The notes: a model not told the origin generated them from the sequence alone. A DNA stretch of 64,000 bases from an uncultured Oscillospiraceae bacterium (GCA_910589145.1 CAJUSD010000005.1:1-64000), one strand, 5' to 3'. Positions 43,542 to 53,617 are shown, numbered from the stretch's first letter. Program-made: numbers and translations.

Positions 43542-44345
43542 CTATTTTTTAGTCCCAATGGCTGCAAACAGCCCCTTTCCCACAGCGGAAAGGGCTGTTA
43601 CCTGATCCAGCCCCATTTCCTTCCTGCACTGTATGGCTAAATCCGGTTTTGTGGTAAAAATGCGGTCACATTCCCAACGGAGCATCTTGCGTATATCGCC
43701 AGGCTCGTCCACTGTCCAGACGTTTACATCAACAGCCAGCTCCTGGCAGTTGTCTATTCCCTCCTCATCTATCATCATAAAATAGGGATGGATAGAGTCC
43801 GCTCCTACCATACGGGCATAGTCTCCAGGACGGCGCAGGTTAGCGTTATATAAAAGTCCTATCTTTGCATCCTGATTCAGCTTTTGATATTCCCTCAAAC
43901 ATTGGTGGTCAAAAGAGGAAAAGGATATCTTTTGTTTGAGCTTAAGCCCAAAGTTTTCAATAGATCGGTATATTTTTTCAGCTAGGGCTGGATCATGACA
44001 GTAGGGAGAAGATTTTAACTCAATATTCAGCGCCATATCAGATTGGGAGATTAATTCCAGCACCTCATCCAAAGAGGCAACCTTTTCCCCCTGAAAAACT
44101 TCCGGGAAATCGTTTCCAAAATTCATTGATTTCAGCTCTTTTAACGTATATTCCCATACGCAGCCCTTTCCTCCGCTGACTTGATGAAAAAAGCAGTCCC
44201 GTAAAGCAACTACTTCCCCATCTTTACAACATTGAACGTCAATCCCTATCCCATCTGCGCCCATTTCCTCCGCCAGACGGAAGGCGGCCAAGGTATTTTC
44301 AGGGGCATATGCGCTTGCTCCCCGGTGTCCGAAAATATAAGTCAT
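43542..44345 (-). CDS. glycerophosphodiester phosphodiesterase
   Basis: A 267-residue GDPD-family TIM barrel that hydrolyses glycerophosphodiesters to glycerol 3-phosphate and an alcohol. The catalytic N-terminus HRGASAYAPENTLAAF is intact and the ALNIELKS segment carries metal ligands. No signal peptide is present, so it acts in the cytoplasm. The ATG follows TAGGAGG. The end of the coding region contains an AAAGGGCTG-type inverted repeat. Confidence 0.9.
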   Translation of the reverse strand: MTYIFGHRGASAYAPENTLAAFRLAEEMGADGIGIDVQCCKDGEVVALRDCFFHQVSGGKGCVWEYTLKELKSMNFGNDFPEVFQGEKVASLDEVLELISQSDMALNIELKSSPYCHDPALAEKIYRSIENFGLKLKQKISFSSFDHQCLREYQKLNQDAKIGLLYNANLRRPGDYARMVGADSIHPYFMMIDEEGIDNCQELAVDVNVWTVDEPGDIRKMLRWECDRIFTTKPDLAIQCRKEMGLDQVTALSAVGKGLFAAIGTKK

Positions 44346-44575
44346 CTTTTTGCCTCCTAATCGTTGTCGGAAAAGTGGATAATCTGTTAAGCGAAGGGAG
44401 TTCGCTTATGGTTGGCGCTTTTCCCAGCCTTAGAATACCATATTTTTCCAGAAAAATATGTCATACGCTGTAAGAAAGCTTTAAACGATGTGTAGGAAAA
44501 AAGAAGCTTGGAATTTATAATAGAGAAAAATCTAATATACAGGCACATTCTTCGGCAAGTACTGCCTACAGTAGA
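44346..44575. other. non-coding interval
   Basis: About 230 bp between the A2M terminator and the GDPD start. It should contain the GDPD promoter; no RNA gene recognised. Confidence 0.35.
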
Positions 44576-44636
44576 GAAAAAGGTTTTGGGTCCAAAAAGC
44601 TTTCCTAAAAAGCCCTCTGGACCCAAAACCTTTTTC
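44576..44636. terminator. long hairpin terminator after the alpha-2-macroglobulin gene
   Basis: A perfect 18-bp stem (44576-44593 with 44619-44636; arms contain GGTTTTGGGTCC) around a 25-nt loop. A/T-runs at both ends make it bidirectional. An open frame across it is an artefact of the repeat. Confidence 0.8.
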
Positions 44637-44677
44637 ATCTGCTTTAGAAGGTACTCATCCCAGGCTGTACCCGCATT

Positions 44678-47600
44678 TTAACGATTCCGAATTACAACTG
44701 TTCCCGGCGTACTTTCCACTCGAATATTATATTCCTCAGAAGAAACAACCGCCTTTTCAGTCTGAAATTCTCCTGGCAAAGTATTGCTGACATAATAAAC
44801 AATAGTATAAGTATAACTTCCGTTGGCGGATGTGCGATCCTTCTTCTGGGGATCATAGGGTTTTGTGCTGCTGGTATTGGGGTTTCTATCCGAATCGTCC
44901 ATAACCTCTTCCCTGGCGACAGGTTCCGTAGGATTATCTAAAGGCATCACTGGCGGTTTTTCCTTTGGCCTGTAAAGTCCAACATACCCGTTCATCTTCT
45001 GCCCTTCGTTTCTGACAAACCCAGAACATTCCTTGTCTCCGCTGGAATTGCGGTATCCCCTCTGATCTGGCAGATAGCGCATCCCGGAGGGAATGTAATC
45101 GGAGAAAGTATAGTTTCCATCAGGAGCATCCGGCGAGAAAGTAATGGTACATTCCACCCGGATTCTCTGCCCGGCGGAAAATCCTTGGGAATTGGCGTAA
45201 ACGGGATAATACTGTTTGCTCACCTGAACCAAATTTTCCCCAGCAGTTGACAGCCCGCTGCTGTAATTCACAGTGCGGACATTAGCGGCAATGTCCCCGC
45301 TTACAGCTTTGAAATCAGCTTTTTCCAGTGTATCTTTGTAGAAAGAGATAGTGTTTGTACCGTTTGCATCCAATACAACCTCTTGTAATTCTCCATCTTG
45401 CATATAAGTAAACTTGGATTCCGGCAGTCCGTCAAATTCAAACCCATTCAAATAAGACAATAGTTCCAGGCTGATAGGTGTGTCAGCCAAATTCCCCAAT
45501 TCGGTCTGTTGAACGAGCCACAATGCCAAACCGTCAGCATCCTTTCTGGTTTTAGCAAGGGATACCAGAAGCAATGCGCCAGAGGTATTTTGCAGGGACT
45601 CTTCCTGACTTGCGCCCTCATACCAGATCAATCCATTTTCTTCCTTGCGCAGATTGGACATTGAGTCTAAAATCTGGCTGGCCCCGTTAATGTCTCCAAA
45701 GGATGCCAGAGCTGCACCCAACAAAAGTTTCTCAAAAGCCGTATGTTCTTCAGAAGCCATTCTCTGGATATCCCGGAGAATGGGCTGTTCTAATATTGAA
45801 AGCCCTAGGTAAGCATATATCCTCTGTTCCTGAGCAACAGCAGGGTCAGCCAGAATGGAGCGGAAGTATTTTTCAGAGCTGGATGAATTTATGAGATTAG
45901 GGGCGGCAATTAGCATTTTAACAGTGGCGGCAGGGTCAGGCTCCGAGTTGGGAAGGATCTTTATGCCGGATTCCCATTCTTGGATATTGTCCAAACGGTT
46001 ATCTTTATAGATTTCCTCCCGCTCCTCCGCCGGAAGCAGAAGATTGTAAAGCTTGCGGGCTTCGTAGGATGCAGCAAGTTCTTCTGTGCGGTCAGAATGA
46101 CAATACATTAGGTGGTTAAGTACAGTTAGGTATGGGCGAAGAAGGGTATTGTAAACTGTCACGCGAATCGGATACCGGACACTTTCCAAAGATGAAATCT
46201 GTTCAAAGGGAACATCCTGGAAAACCGGCTCAGTCTGTACACTGGATACCACTGAGAATGGCTGACGCATTGCGTCAGTATGTTCTCCCAGTTTGGCGGA
46301 GACTTCTAATAGGTACTCTCCAATGGGACGTTTTCCAAAGTTAAAGGGAGTTTGGGCTCCAGCATTGCCTTTTGCCTCCAAAGTGTCAAGGACCGTGCCA
46401 TCAGACGATTTCAGCAGGGCTGTATATTGAATTTCCTCTCCATGGCTTGCCTCTGTGCCGACCCCCATAGCGGAAACGGAAATGTCGTCCCCAGTTAGAT
46501 ATTCGTCAGTGACAATTGTTTGCAGATAGAAGGGTTGGGTAACAATAGTGTTGCTGGTATTGCTGCCTCCCATCAAATCCCCAGTAACAGCTGCTGCTGT
46601 AATCCTCCATGAAGTAATATTGTCAGGCAGAGTCAAAGTAACAGAAGCAGTGCCGTTTTCATCGGTTTTTGCAGTTTGGAACAGGGCAGTATCCAGAAAG
46701 TTCTCCCGCATATAGCCATTGTTTCCGCCGTCTGCACCACCCAAACCGCCTGTAGCCGTATTTTTGGAATCTGCTGTTTCGTCATACGCTATATAGGAAG
46801 CATTTTGATAAACAGAAGGAAAATAGATGTTTTTATAAAGCTGCTGGACAATATCTAAATTCTGCTGCTCAATCTGGAAAATAGACTCATCAACAACACC
46901 GACGCATACTGATGCGTTGGGAACTGATGTTTTGACTGTGATATTGGCTTTTTCGCCAGGGCGATAAGTTTCCCGGTCAGAGGATACATCAACCTGGATG
47001 GCTTTGTCCTCATAATTGAAGTAAGCCGAAAAACTATCAATCGGAAAAACCTTTCTGCCGTCAAAGTATGCCCCTGTAATCTGGACGGAAGGAATATATT
47101 CCTGCGTAAATGTCAAAGAGGTTTCACTGATACCAGCATCCAAAAATGCAGAGGAAAGCATATCCCGCTGATAGACGTTATACAGGATTCTCCCTTTGTT
47201 TTCTGTCTTTGTCTGGTTCAGGTACAGTGCCAAGGGTATTTTCTCATCCTGTTTCAGTGAAAGGCGATCATAGTCGGGGCGGAAAGAATAAGTATATTCA
47301 TCATCACTCCAAAATCTGGTTTGTGCAGGGTGATGTACCCCTCGAACTGTACCGATAACACCGCCATCAAACTCTATTTGGTACCAGTATTGGACATTTT
47401 CGGTATTGGTATAATTAGAAATGGGGATTTTGGCAGTTCCCCCAATTGTCTGGGATTGTAAGATGTCGGCAACGCTTTCTTCCCTTTCCGTATCATAAAT
47501 AGTAATGTTCTTTTTAAGGATGGGATCATAATAGGTTGAGGAAGGCTTTTTGATATAAGTTATTTTATTGACTACTATCCGTAAAGGAATATCCGCCATA

Positions 47601-49720
47601 GGACCAGTATAGACCTCGCCATAGTCGAGGGATGGATCTTTGCCCAACTTAACTTCATCCAAATAGTTAGCGTGGACAGTCAAAAAATTATCATCATTTT
47701 CAGTTTTAATGCCTATTTTAGATTCAATGATTTTGACAGAACCGTCAGTAGACATATAAACATCCTGTTCGTCTCCGCTTCCAATGGTGTACCATAGGGA
47801 GGCAGGGTACCAGGCCGGGATTGGCTCATATCCATAGGGCTTATAATAGCAGGAATATTCCGCTGTTCCGGTTTCATCCAGTGTAAGGGAGGCTGAACCG
47901 TTTGCACTGACGGATACCTTGCCGCCGGAAACGGGGGAGCCGTCAAAGTATTTAGCATTGATACTGAAATCAATCGGTTCATTGACGAAGTAAAAGGGCT
48001 TGGAATGGGAAATATCTAAAATATAGGAAGGTTTGGTAAATTCAGTAATATTAAGGTAATGATATCCATAGGACTTTCCGTTTTCATCTAAAATTGAAAA
48101 TTGGTAGTAACTCTGTTCCAAGCCGTCAATGGATAATTCACCAGTAAAAGTTCCATTTTCACCTACCTGAACGGTCATCTTAGAAAATGGCTTGTCATTG
48201 TCAATCAGAGAGGCAGTAACCGAATTTGGAGATTTCCCGGAAGGATTTCTGGGAGCCACAACACCCCAAAAATGAATTGTATCTGTTGGCTGGTATATTT
48301 CCCGGTCGGTATAAACTGCCAAAAAATAGTCTTCTGACAGAGGAACCTCGGTTTTTTCCTGTAAATAATCCAAAGTATAATAAATGGGGGAGCTTTCTTT
48401 CTGAATGGTTACAGAGGCTTGGGACAGTTCGCCGGTTTCAATTCGGGCAATGCCATCGGTATTGGTTTTTCCACTGGCAGAGGGGAGTTTCCCCTTTATA
48501 TCGCGAAAAGAAATTTCCATATTTTCCAAGGGTTTACCTGTGTCTGGGTCATTGACCCAGACCAGAGTGTTCCCGCTGGCAGACTCCATATAGACAGACA
48601 AGCTGCAAACCTGAAAATACTTTTGGGTATGTATCTCATTTTCATTATTTTGAACTGTCATCACATAAAAGCCAGGTTCCAATCCGCCAGGGATAGCGGC
48701 GTAGTGCTGGGAGCTCCTGCTGTAAACCAGATTCTGGGTTTCCTGATATGCACATTTAAGGGCGTTGGTATCAGTGCAATATTCCTGCTTTGGCCCCCAA
48801 CGTGTTGTAGAGTAGTTATTATATTTGTCTATTTCATCCACATATGCCTGATAATCGGGAAAACGGTAAGCAGAAATTTGGAAGTCGAGGGCTGCTGTTT
48901 CATCACTGGTATGGACAAAAAAGTAAACATTATCACCTGGCATATATGTTTCAAAATTCTTGCCGGAAGAATAGAACCTGATTCTGTCTTTTTTGTTTGT
49001 TACTGTGCCAAAGGAATAGGCGTAATCCTCTTTTAGTTCCATGCCATTCGAGGCTTTTAGCCCTGCAGATACGGTGATATGATAATAAGTATCTTCCTGA
49101 AGGGGTTCGCTGGGGATAAAAAGTCCTGTATAATCCGTTATGCGGAATTCCCCTGAAACCGCAGGCTGGATGGTAAAGTGTTCCTTAAAATGATCGGCAG
49201 AAATACCTGTAGTATTAAAAGAAATCTCAATGCCAGAATCCAAATCAACATAATTAGAATCCTGGCTGGGGTAGGCACTGTTTACAAGCAGGTCGCTCTC
49301 AGTCTGAAAGGCAAAGGACTGGACTGCTTTTCCATCCCCGCCTATGGCCTGGAACCGGTAGATACAGTTTCGCTCCAAAGGCTCAACAGGAGATAGAAAC
49401 CAACTGTCATCTTGTTTTTCCAGAGAATAGGAGAAGTCAGGCTCTGCTTGGATGGCTGCACGAAGCTCTTTCTCTTTCCACCTGGCTGCGTTTTCTCCGG
49501 TTATCAGGAAACCTTTATCTGGCGATATCCCAGACTCTCCGCTGGTGCAGGGAGTGATAGATAAAGTAGAAAGGTCTATATTTACATCAATCGGGGCAGA
49601 AGGTTTTTGATCGTCATCGGGAGGCGGAGTTTGAACTTTGCATCCAAACATAAGCGCAGCGGTCAGCGCCAGGACAATTGCAACCCCTACCGCAATCCTT
49701 ATTTTTTTGCTGTTACTCAT
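44678..49720 (-). CDS. alpha-2-macroglobulin family lipoprotein without thioester
   Basis: A 1680-residue surface lipoprotein: signal peptide with lipobox LMFGC (lipidated Cys27), an acidic Pro-rich linker, an N-terminal Ig-like domain (LSTLSITPC to FAFQT), then macroglobulin domains with the family hallmarks DREIYQPTDTIHFWG, SDRETYRPGEKANITV and NASVCVGVVDESIF, and an ANL segment TLPDNITSWRITAAAVTGD. At the place where related proteins carry the CxEQ thioester, the sequence reads YCHSDRTEELAAS, so the covalent trap is absent. A C-terminal Cys-containing domain follows. Such proteins are thought to inhibit proteases at the surface. There is no adjacent pbpC. Confidence 0.9.
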   Translation of the reverse strand: MSNSKKIRIAVGVAIVLALTAALMFGCKVQTPPPDDDQKPSAPIDVNIDLSTLSITPCTSGESGISPDKGFLITGENAARWKEKELRAAIQAEPDFSYSLEKQDDSWFLSPVEPLERNCIYRFQAIGGDGKAVQSFAFQTESDLLVNSAYPSQDSNYVDLDSGIEISFNTTGISADHFKEHFTIQPAVSGEFRITDYTGLFIPSEPLQEDTYYHITVSAGLKASNGMELKEDYAYSFGTVTNKKDRIRFYSSGKNFETYMPGDNVYFFVHTSDETAALDFQISAYRFPDYQAYVDEIDKYNNYSTTRWGPKQEYCTDTNALKCAYQETQNLVYSRSSQHYAAIPGGLEPGFYVMTVQNNENEIHTQKYFQVCSLSVYMESASGNTLVWVNDPDTGKPLENMEISFRDIKGKLPSASGKTNTDGIARIETGELSQASVTIQKESSPIYYTLDYLQEKTEVPLSEDYFLAVYTDREIYQPTDTIHFWGVVAPRNPSGKSPNSVTASLIDNDKPFSKMTVQVGENGTFTGELSIDGLEQSYYQFSILDENGKSYGYHYLNITEFTKPSYILDISHSKPFYFVNEPIDFSINAKYFDGSPVSGGKVSVSANGSASLTLDETGTAEYSCYYKPYGYEPIPAWYPASLWYTIGSGDEQDVYMSTDGSVKIIESKIGIKTENDDNFLTVHANYLDEVKLGKDPSLDYGEVYTGPMADIPLRIVVNKITYIKKPSSTYYDPILKKNITIYDTEREESVADILQSQTIGGTAKIPISNYTNTENVQYWYQIEFDGGVIGTVRGVHHPAQTRFWSDDEYTYSFRPDYDRLSLKQDEKIPLALYLNQTKTENKGRILYNVYQRDMLSSAFLDAGISETSLTFTQEYIPSVQITGAYFDGRKVFPIDSFSAYFNYEDKAIQVDVSSDRETYRPGEKANITVKTSVPNASVCVGVVDESIFQIEQQNLDIVQQLYKNIYFPSVYQNASYIAYDETADSKNTATGGLGGADGGNNGYMRENFLDTALFQTAKTDENGTASVTLTLPDNITSWRITAAAVTGDLMGGSNTSNTIVTQPFYLQTIVTDEYLTGDDISVSAMGVGTEASHGEEIQYTALLKSSDGTVLDTLEAKGNAGAQTPFNFGKRPIGEYLLEVSAKLGEHTDAMRQPFSVVSSVQTEPVFQDVPFEQISSLESVRYPIRVTVYNTLLRPYLTVLNHLMYCHSDRTEELAASYEARKLYNLLLPAEEREEIYKDNRLDNIQEWESGIKILPNSEPDPAATVKMLIAAPNLINSSSSEKYFRSILADPAVAQEQRIYAYLGLSILEQPILRDIQRMASEEHTAFEKLLLGAALASFGDINGASQILDSMSNLRKEENGLIWYEGASQEESLQNTSGALLLVSLAKTRKDADGLALWLVQQTELGNLADTPISLELLSYLNGFEFDGLPESKFTYMQDGELQEVVLDANGTNTISFYKDTLEKADFKAVSGDIAANVRTVNYSSGLSTAGENLVQVSKQYYPVYANSQGFSAGQRIRVECTITFSPDAPDGNYTFSDYIPSGMRYLPDQRGYRNSSGDKECSGFVRNEGQKMNGYVGLYRPKEKPPVMPLDNPTEPVAREEVMDDSDRNPNTSSTKPYDPQKKDRTSANGSYTYTIVYYVSNTLPGEFQTEKAVVSSEEYNIRVESTPGTVVIRNR

Positions 49721-49948
49721 AAAAATCCCCCTTTTCTTAATTACGGTTCACCTTCAGATAAAATTGAAAATTCATACAGATCATCTTGAAATGAATCCCT
49801 TTATCTATATAGTAGCAGAAAAAAGCGATTTATTTGCAGAGTTATTTAAAATTCTCCGTAATCTTCCAAAACCGTTCTATGCCCCAATATATCCAACCCA
49901 TCATTGCATCCTCTCTCTTTTTATAAGAAAAGTGGACATTATAGAAAT

Positions 49949-49990
49949 AACAGATGGGAGGAAACCTAAAAAGATTTCCTCCCATCTGTT
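49949..49990 (-). terminator. terminator of tRNA-Leu
   Basis: A perfect 16-bp stem AACAGATGGGAGGAAA/TTTCCTCCCATCTGTT, 4 bp after the tRNA, followed on the minus strand by ATTTCTAT. Confidence 0.7.
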
Positions 49991-49993
49991 TTA

Positions 49994-50072
49994 TGCGGGT
50001 AACAGGACTTGAACCTGCACGGTTGCCCGCCAGATCCTAAATCTGGTGCGTCTGCCATTCCGCCATACCCGC
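49994..50072 (-). tRNA. tRNA-Leu (TAG)
   Basis: A minus-strand cloverleaf with acceptor GCGGGTA/TACCCGC and discriminator A, anticodon stem CCAGA/TCTGG enclosing TTTAGGA (anticodon TAG), an 11-nt variable arm and a T arm with GGTTCAAGTCC. CCA is not encoded. The variable arm is short for a leucine tRNA. Confidence 0.88.
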
Positions 50073-50083
50073 ATGGTTTTTAT

Positions 50084-50113
50084 ATTCTATCATATGGTCG
50101 GTAGAATTGTCAA
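50084..50113 (-). promoter_or_regulatory. promoter of tRNA-Leu
   Basis: TTGACA (50108-50113), 18-bp spacer, TAGAAT (50084-50089) on the minus strand. Confidence 0.65.
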
Positions 50114-50117
50114 TAGG

Positions 50118-50140
50118 GTAAATAGGATGTATTGCTGTTG
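50118..50140 (-). repeat. 23-bp segment shared in inverted orientation with 30661-30683
   Basis: GTAAATAGGATGTATTGC... here matches the reverse complement of 30661-30683 at 22 of 23 positions. It lies directly outside the left end of the IS481 relic. Confidence 0.6.
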
Positions 50141-50143
50141 AAT

Positions 50144-50775
50144 TGTAAGATTACAATAGAAGTGTTACAGAGAGAAAAAATAAATAGCGGAGACGCAGCC
50201 TTTGTGTTATAGTTAAACCACCACAACAAAACCAAACCCAAAGGAGGTCTCCACTATGAACAGTATAACACAGGAGATGCGCTTTCGTCTATCCCTAATA
50301 AAATATGCCGATAAATATGGCGTCACCAAAGCAGGCATCAAGTACAAAACCAACAGACAGTACATTTACCGTCTGAAAAACTCAAATGTCATCAGAAAAA
50401 AGTTTTTCCAGTATACTGCCATTGATGAGTATTCCCGCTGGCGTTTTGCGGAGATTTTTGAAGAACACTGTTCCTGCTCCTCCGCTATGTTCCTTGAGCA
50501 TCTGGTGAAAGCTTTTCCCTGCACCATTGAGTGCATCCAGACGGACAATGGCCCCGAATTCACAAACCGCTTTACTTCCTATTGGGATAAACCTACACCC
50601 TTTCAAAAACATCTGGAGCTGCATGGTATTACTCATAAGTTAATCAAACCTTACACTCCAAGGCATAATGGCAAGGTAGAACGCAGCCGCCGTAAAGACA
50701 ATGAAAGGTTCTATGCTACCCACTTTTTTTATTTTTTTGAAAAACCCACACACTTTTTCTAAATTACAATCTACA
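50144..50775 (+). mobile_element. IS481-family relic
   Basis: Left end TGTAAGATTACAAT and right end ATTACAATCTACA are similar inverted ends about 630 bp apart; complete members are expected to be over 1 kb. The enclosed transposase gene has an internal deletion and a truncated C-terminus. No clear target duplication is visible. The element ends 6 bp before the -35 box of secG. Confidence 0.65.
50256..50762 (+). pseudogene. internally deleted IS481 transposase
   Basis: The 168-codon open frame begins NSITQEMRFRLSLIKYADKY (HTH start) and reaches NRQYIYRLKN. It then jumps to KKFFQYTAIDEYSRWRF in the catalytic core, missing the linker and the segment with the first catalytic Asp. The second Asp is in QTDNGPEF, and HNGKVERSRRKDNERFYATH holds the Glu; the end is replaced by an aromatic tail. 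It cannot be active. Confidence 0.8.
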
Positions 50776-50780
50776 AACTC

Positions 50781-50809
50781 TTGCAAATCAGGGAAGCTTA
50801 TGCTATAAT
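50781..50809 (+). promoter_or_regulatory. promoter of secG
   Basis: TTGCAA (50781-50786), 17-bp spacer, TATAAT (50804-50809), beginning 6 bp after the IS relic. Confidence 0.7.
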
Positions 50810-50889
50810 AATAAACTGCTAATGGTATACGTCGGAGCATTAACAGTAGAAAACTGTATTATATTTGTGCAGAAGGAAGGGGAAAAGAA

Positions 50890-51141
50890 ATGGGAGCAAT
50901 GGAAATTATTGGCGGGATTCTTCTTATTATCACATGCGTGTTAATTGTAGTGCTGGTATCAATGCAGGAATCCAAAAGCGACGGCCTAAGCGCAATGACA
51001 GGCGCTTCAGATTCCTATTTAGGCAAAAATGGCGGAAGAACATTTGACGCAATGCTAAAGCGTTTCACTAAGTATGCAGCAATCGCCTTTTTTGCTTTGA
51101 CAGTAATTGTCAACGCAATCGCAGTATTTTTTAATAAATAA
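50890..51141 (+). CDS. secG: protein translocase subunit SecG
   Basis: An 83-residue membrane protein of the SecYEG translocon. Two helices (about residues 4-24 and 62-80) flank the conserved cytoplasmic loop ESKSDGLSAMTGASDSYLGK with KNGGRTFD. The ATG follows GAAGGGG. It precedes the rnr gene, a neighbour order common in Bacillota, though a terminator-like hairpin separates them. Confidence 0.93.
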   Translation: MGAMEIIGGILLIITCVLIVVLVSMQESKSDGLSAMTGASDSYLGKNGGRTFDAMLKRFTKYAAIAFFALTVIVNAIAVFFNK

Positions 51142-51170
51142 AGCGCGCGGTCATAAAGGGAAAATTGGAA

Positions 51171-51206
51171 GGGCTGTCTCACTTTGAAGTGAGAGGCCCC
51201 TTTCTT
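51171..51206 (+). terminator. terminator of secG
   Basis: Imperfect stem GGGCTGTCTCAC/GTGAGAGGCCCC with a 6-nt loop, followed by TTTCTTTTT. Partial read-through to rnr is possible. Confidence 0.65.
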
Positions 51207-51300
51207 TTTAAAACGAATAGCAATTTTGAGAGAAGGGAATACTTTTAATAAAATTTTGAAGAAAAACAACGCCCATACATTGGGCAGACGGGAAGTTGAT

Positions 51301-53574
51301 ATGACAGATAAGAAAAAGGAAATTGAGTACATTCAAAAGGAAGAAATTATTAAAGTATACAGCAGCCGAAAGCGGGGATTCCGCATTAAGGAGGCTGCAG
51401 AACGTTTAAAGTGGAAAGGGAGTTTATCCTCTTTAGAGAAAATTGTTGAAGAGCTGAAAAAGGAAGGGCTCCTTATAACAAAAGAGTCCCGAACCGTAAC
51501 CCCCCAAAATTGGGGGTTAATACCAGCCCAAATGACAAAACTCTTGAGTTCATTTGGATTTGTCAAACGGTTGGACAGTGGGGAAGAGATGTTTATTCCA
51601 GGGCGTAAACTTCTCAACGCTTTGCCTGGAGATATTGTATTAGTGGCGTCCCAGCCGCAGCTTGGAGAACTTCCTGAAGGGGAAGTTAAGAAAATTGTAA
51701 AGGCGGCGGAATTTCGTTTTACCGGCGTGTATCACGCTTCCCCCCAGGGAAATTATATTCTCTCCCATAAAGTATTCCGTGAACCTGTATTGGTCCTTTC
51801 CGGAAAAAATCTTGGCGCACAGGATGGAGACAAAGTTCTAGCGGTGGTTGTTCAGCGCGGGCGGCATTCTTCCGAATACGGCGCTGAAGTGGTTCAAATA
51901 TTTGGGGACGCACAAATTGCTAAAAACTGTTGTGAATCCATTTTGGTATCCAACCAGGTTCAAAGGGAATTTCCCCAGGAAGCCATAGAACAGGCAGAAG
52001 ACCTTTGCCGCAAAGGGATCCACCCTAAAGAATTGGAAAACCGGCTTGATTTGCGGGATTCCCTCATTTTTACGATTGACGGAGCAGACAGCAAGGATTT
52101 AGACGATGCAGTTTCCGTTGAAAAAACGGAAACCGGATGGAAGCTAGGCGTGCACATTGCTGATGTAAGCTATTATGTAACAGAGAAAAGCCCCCTTGAC
52201 GATTGTGCTTATGAACGCGGAACATCTATATATTTTGCTGATTCTGTAATTCCCATGCTGCCGGAGGCCTTATCTAATGGGATCTGTTCTTTAAATCCCA
52301 ATGAAGATCGGCTTGCGCTTTCCTGCCTGATGGATTTGGGGCAGGAGGGGGAACTGCTGCGGTTCCGTTTTGAAAAAACCATTATCCGTTCCCTTGTAAA
52401 AGGCATATATCAGGAAGTCAACGCTGTTCTGGACAAATCTGCTGATGAGGACATTTTAAATAAATACCGTCCCCTGCTTTCCTCTATCCAGTTGATGGGA
52501 GAACTGGCGTCTGTTCTTATGGAAAAACGCAGGCAGCGTGGAGGTTTGGAGTTGGACTCCCCAGAGCCTAAATTTAGGCTGGATGAAAATGGACAGGTTT
52601 TAGAAATTGTTACTCGAAAAAGAGGATTAGCGGAACATATGATAGAGGAATTTATGCTTTTAGCTAACTGTTCTGCTGCAAAATTTGCCTGCGGCCAGCA
52701 GATTCCTTTCATTTATCGTATCCATGAAAGCCCTACCCTTGACCGTATGGAAAATTTATGCAGGGTGTTGGAAGTTATGGGGATAACTGCACCAGGGCTT
52801 CGACAAAATTCCAGCCCTGCCGTCCTTACAAAAATTATGGACGATGTGCGCGGAAAGGACATGGAACAGATTGTAAATGACGCCATTATCCGGTCTATGG
52901 CAAAGGCAAGGTACAGCCCTGAAAACAAAGGGCACTTTGGCCTTATGCTGGATGATTACACTCATTTCACCTCTCCAATCCGCCGGTATCCTGATTTGTC
53001 TATCCACCGCATTATTTCTGCAAATCTCCTTCATATGAAACCGGAACGTTTGAAAAACAGATTTGGTTCTTTTGTCAAAGATTCCGCTCAACATTCCAGT
53101 GAGATGGAACTGAAGGCCATGACCGTAGAACGGGAATGCGAGGACTGCTATAAAGCGGAATACATGATCTCCCATATTGGGGAAGAATTCGATGGGGTAA
53201 TTTCCTATGTATCTCATCAGGGACTTTTTGTGGAACTTCCAAACACTGTAGAAGGGCTGGTTCGGTTTGAAGCTCTCCCCTTGGGTGAATACGATGTTGT
53301 GGAACAGGTTCAGTTGGAAAACACCCTTTCTGGTACAAAATACCGTATTGGCGATTCTATACGAATTATCGTGCTTTCGGTAGACGTATCGGCTGGGCAG
53401 ATAGATTTTGGTCTTCCAGGTGTAGAGGTTCATCCAAAACGGCTTCTTCCGCCTCCACAAAAGAAATTTCCAAAGGTGCCAAAACATTCAAACCCGCCTA
53501 AAGGAAAAAAGGGTACTAAACATAAGCACCCCCGCAAAAAGAAAAAGGCAAAGAAAAACGCCCGAAATGGGTAA
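51301..53574 (+). CDS. rnr: ribonuclease R
   Basis: A 757-residue 3'-5' exoribonuclease that degrades structured RNA. Order: N-terminal HTH/OB region, cold-shock domain, RNB catalytic domain (DGADSKDLDDAVSVE with the metal-binding Asp cluster; GLAEHMIEEFMLLAN; HFTSPIRRYPDLSIHR), C-terminal S1 domain (DGVISYVSHQGLFVEL) and a lysine-rich tail. The ATG at 51301 follows GGGAAG; upstream in-frame starts lack a ribosome binding site. smpB, often next in other genomes, is absent. Confidence 0.94.
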   Translation: MTDKKKEIEYIQKEEIIKVYSSRKRGFRIKEAAERLKWKGSLSSLEKIVEELKKEGLLITKESRTVTPQNWGLIPAQMTKLLSSFGFVKRLDSGEEMFIPGRKLLNALPGDIVLVASQPQLGELPEGEVKKIVKAAEFRFTGVYHASPQGNYILSHKVFREPVLVLSGKNLGAQDGDKVLAVVVQRGRHSSEYGAEVVQIFGDAQIAKNCCESILVSNQVQREFPQEAIEQAEDLCRKGIHPKELENRLDLRDSLIFTIDGADSKDLDDAVSVEKTETGWKLGVHIADVSYYVTEKSPLDDCAYERGTSIYFADSVIPMLPEALSNGICSLNPNEDRLALSCLMDLGQEGELLRFRFEKTIIRSLVKGIYQEVNAVLDKSADEDILNKYRPLLSSIQLMGELASVLMEKRRQRGGLELDSPEPKFRLDENGQVLEIVTRKRGLAEHMIEEFMLLANCSAAKFACGQQIPFIYRIHESPTLDRMENLCRVLEVMGITAPGLRQNSSPAVLTKIMDDVRGKDMEQIVNDAIIRSMAKARYSPENKGHFGLMLDDYTHFTSPIRRYPDLSIHRIISANLLHMKPERLKNRFGSFVKDSAQHSSEMELKAMTVERECEDCYKAEYMISHIGEEFDGVISYVSHQGLFVELPNTVEGLVRFEALPLGEYDVVEQVQLENTLSGTKYRIGDSIRIIVLSVDVSAGQIDFGLPGVEVHPKRLLPPPQKKFPKVPKHSNPPKGKKGTKHKHPRKKKKAKKNARNG

Positions 53575-53617
53575 AAAATGACAGGCTTAGGAAGTGACTT
53601 CCTGGGCCTGTCATTTT
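53574..53617. terminator. bidirectional terminator between rnr and metY
   Basis: Stem AAAAATGACAGGC/GCCTGTCATTTTT starting at the rnr stop codon, between convergent genes. Confidence 0.8.

Noticed and set aside
44387..44638. An 83-codon minus-strand frame after the alpha-2-macroglobulin gene
   Set aside because: It runs through the 18-bp hairpin terminator and its protein is low quality with a repeated motif from the inverted repeat.
48419..49036. A 205-codon plus-strand frame inside the alpha-2-macroglobulin gene
   Set aside because: Shadow of a well-supported long gene.
52756..53487. A 243-codon minus-strand frame inside rnr
   Set aside because: Antisense to the RNase R catalytic and S1 domains; no family similarity.
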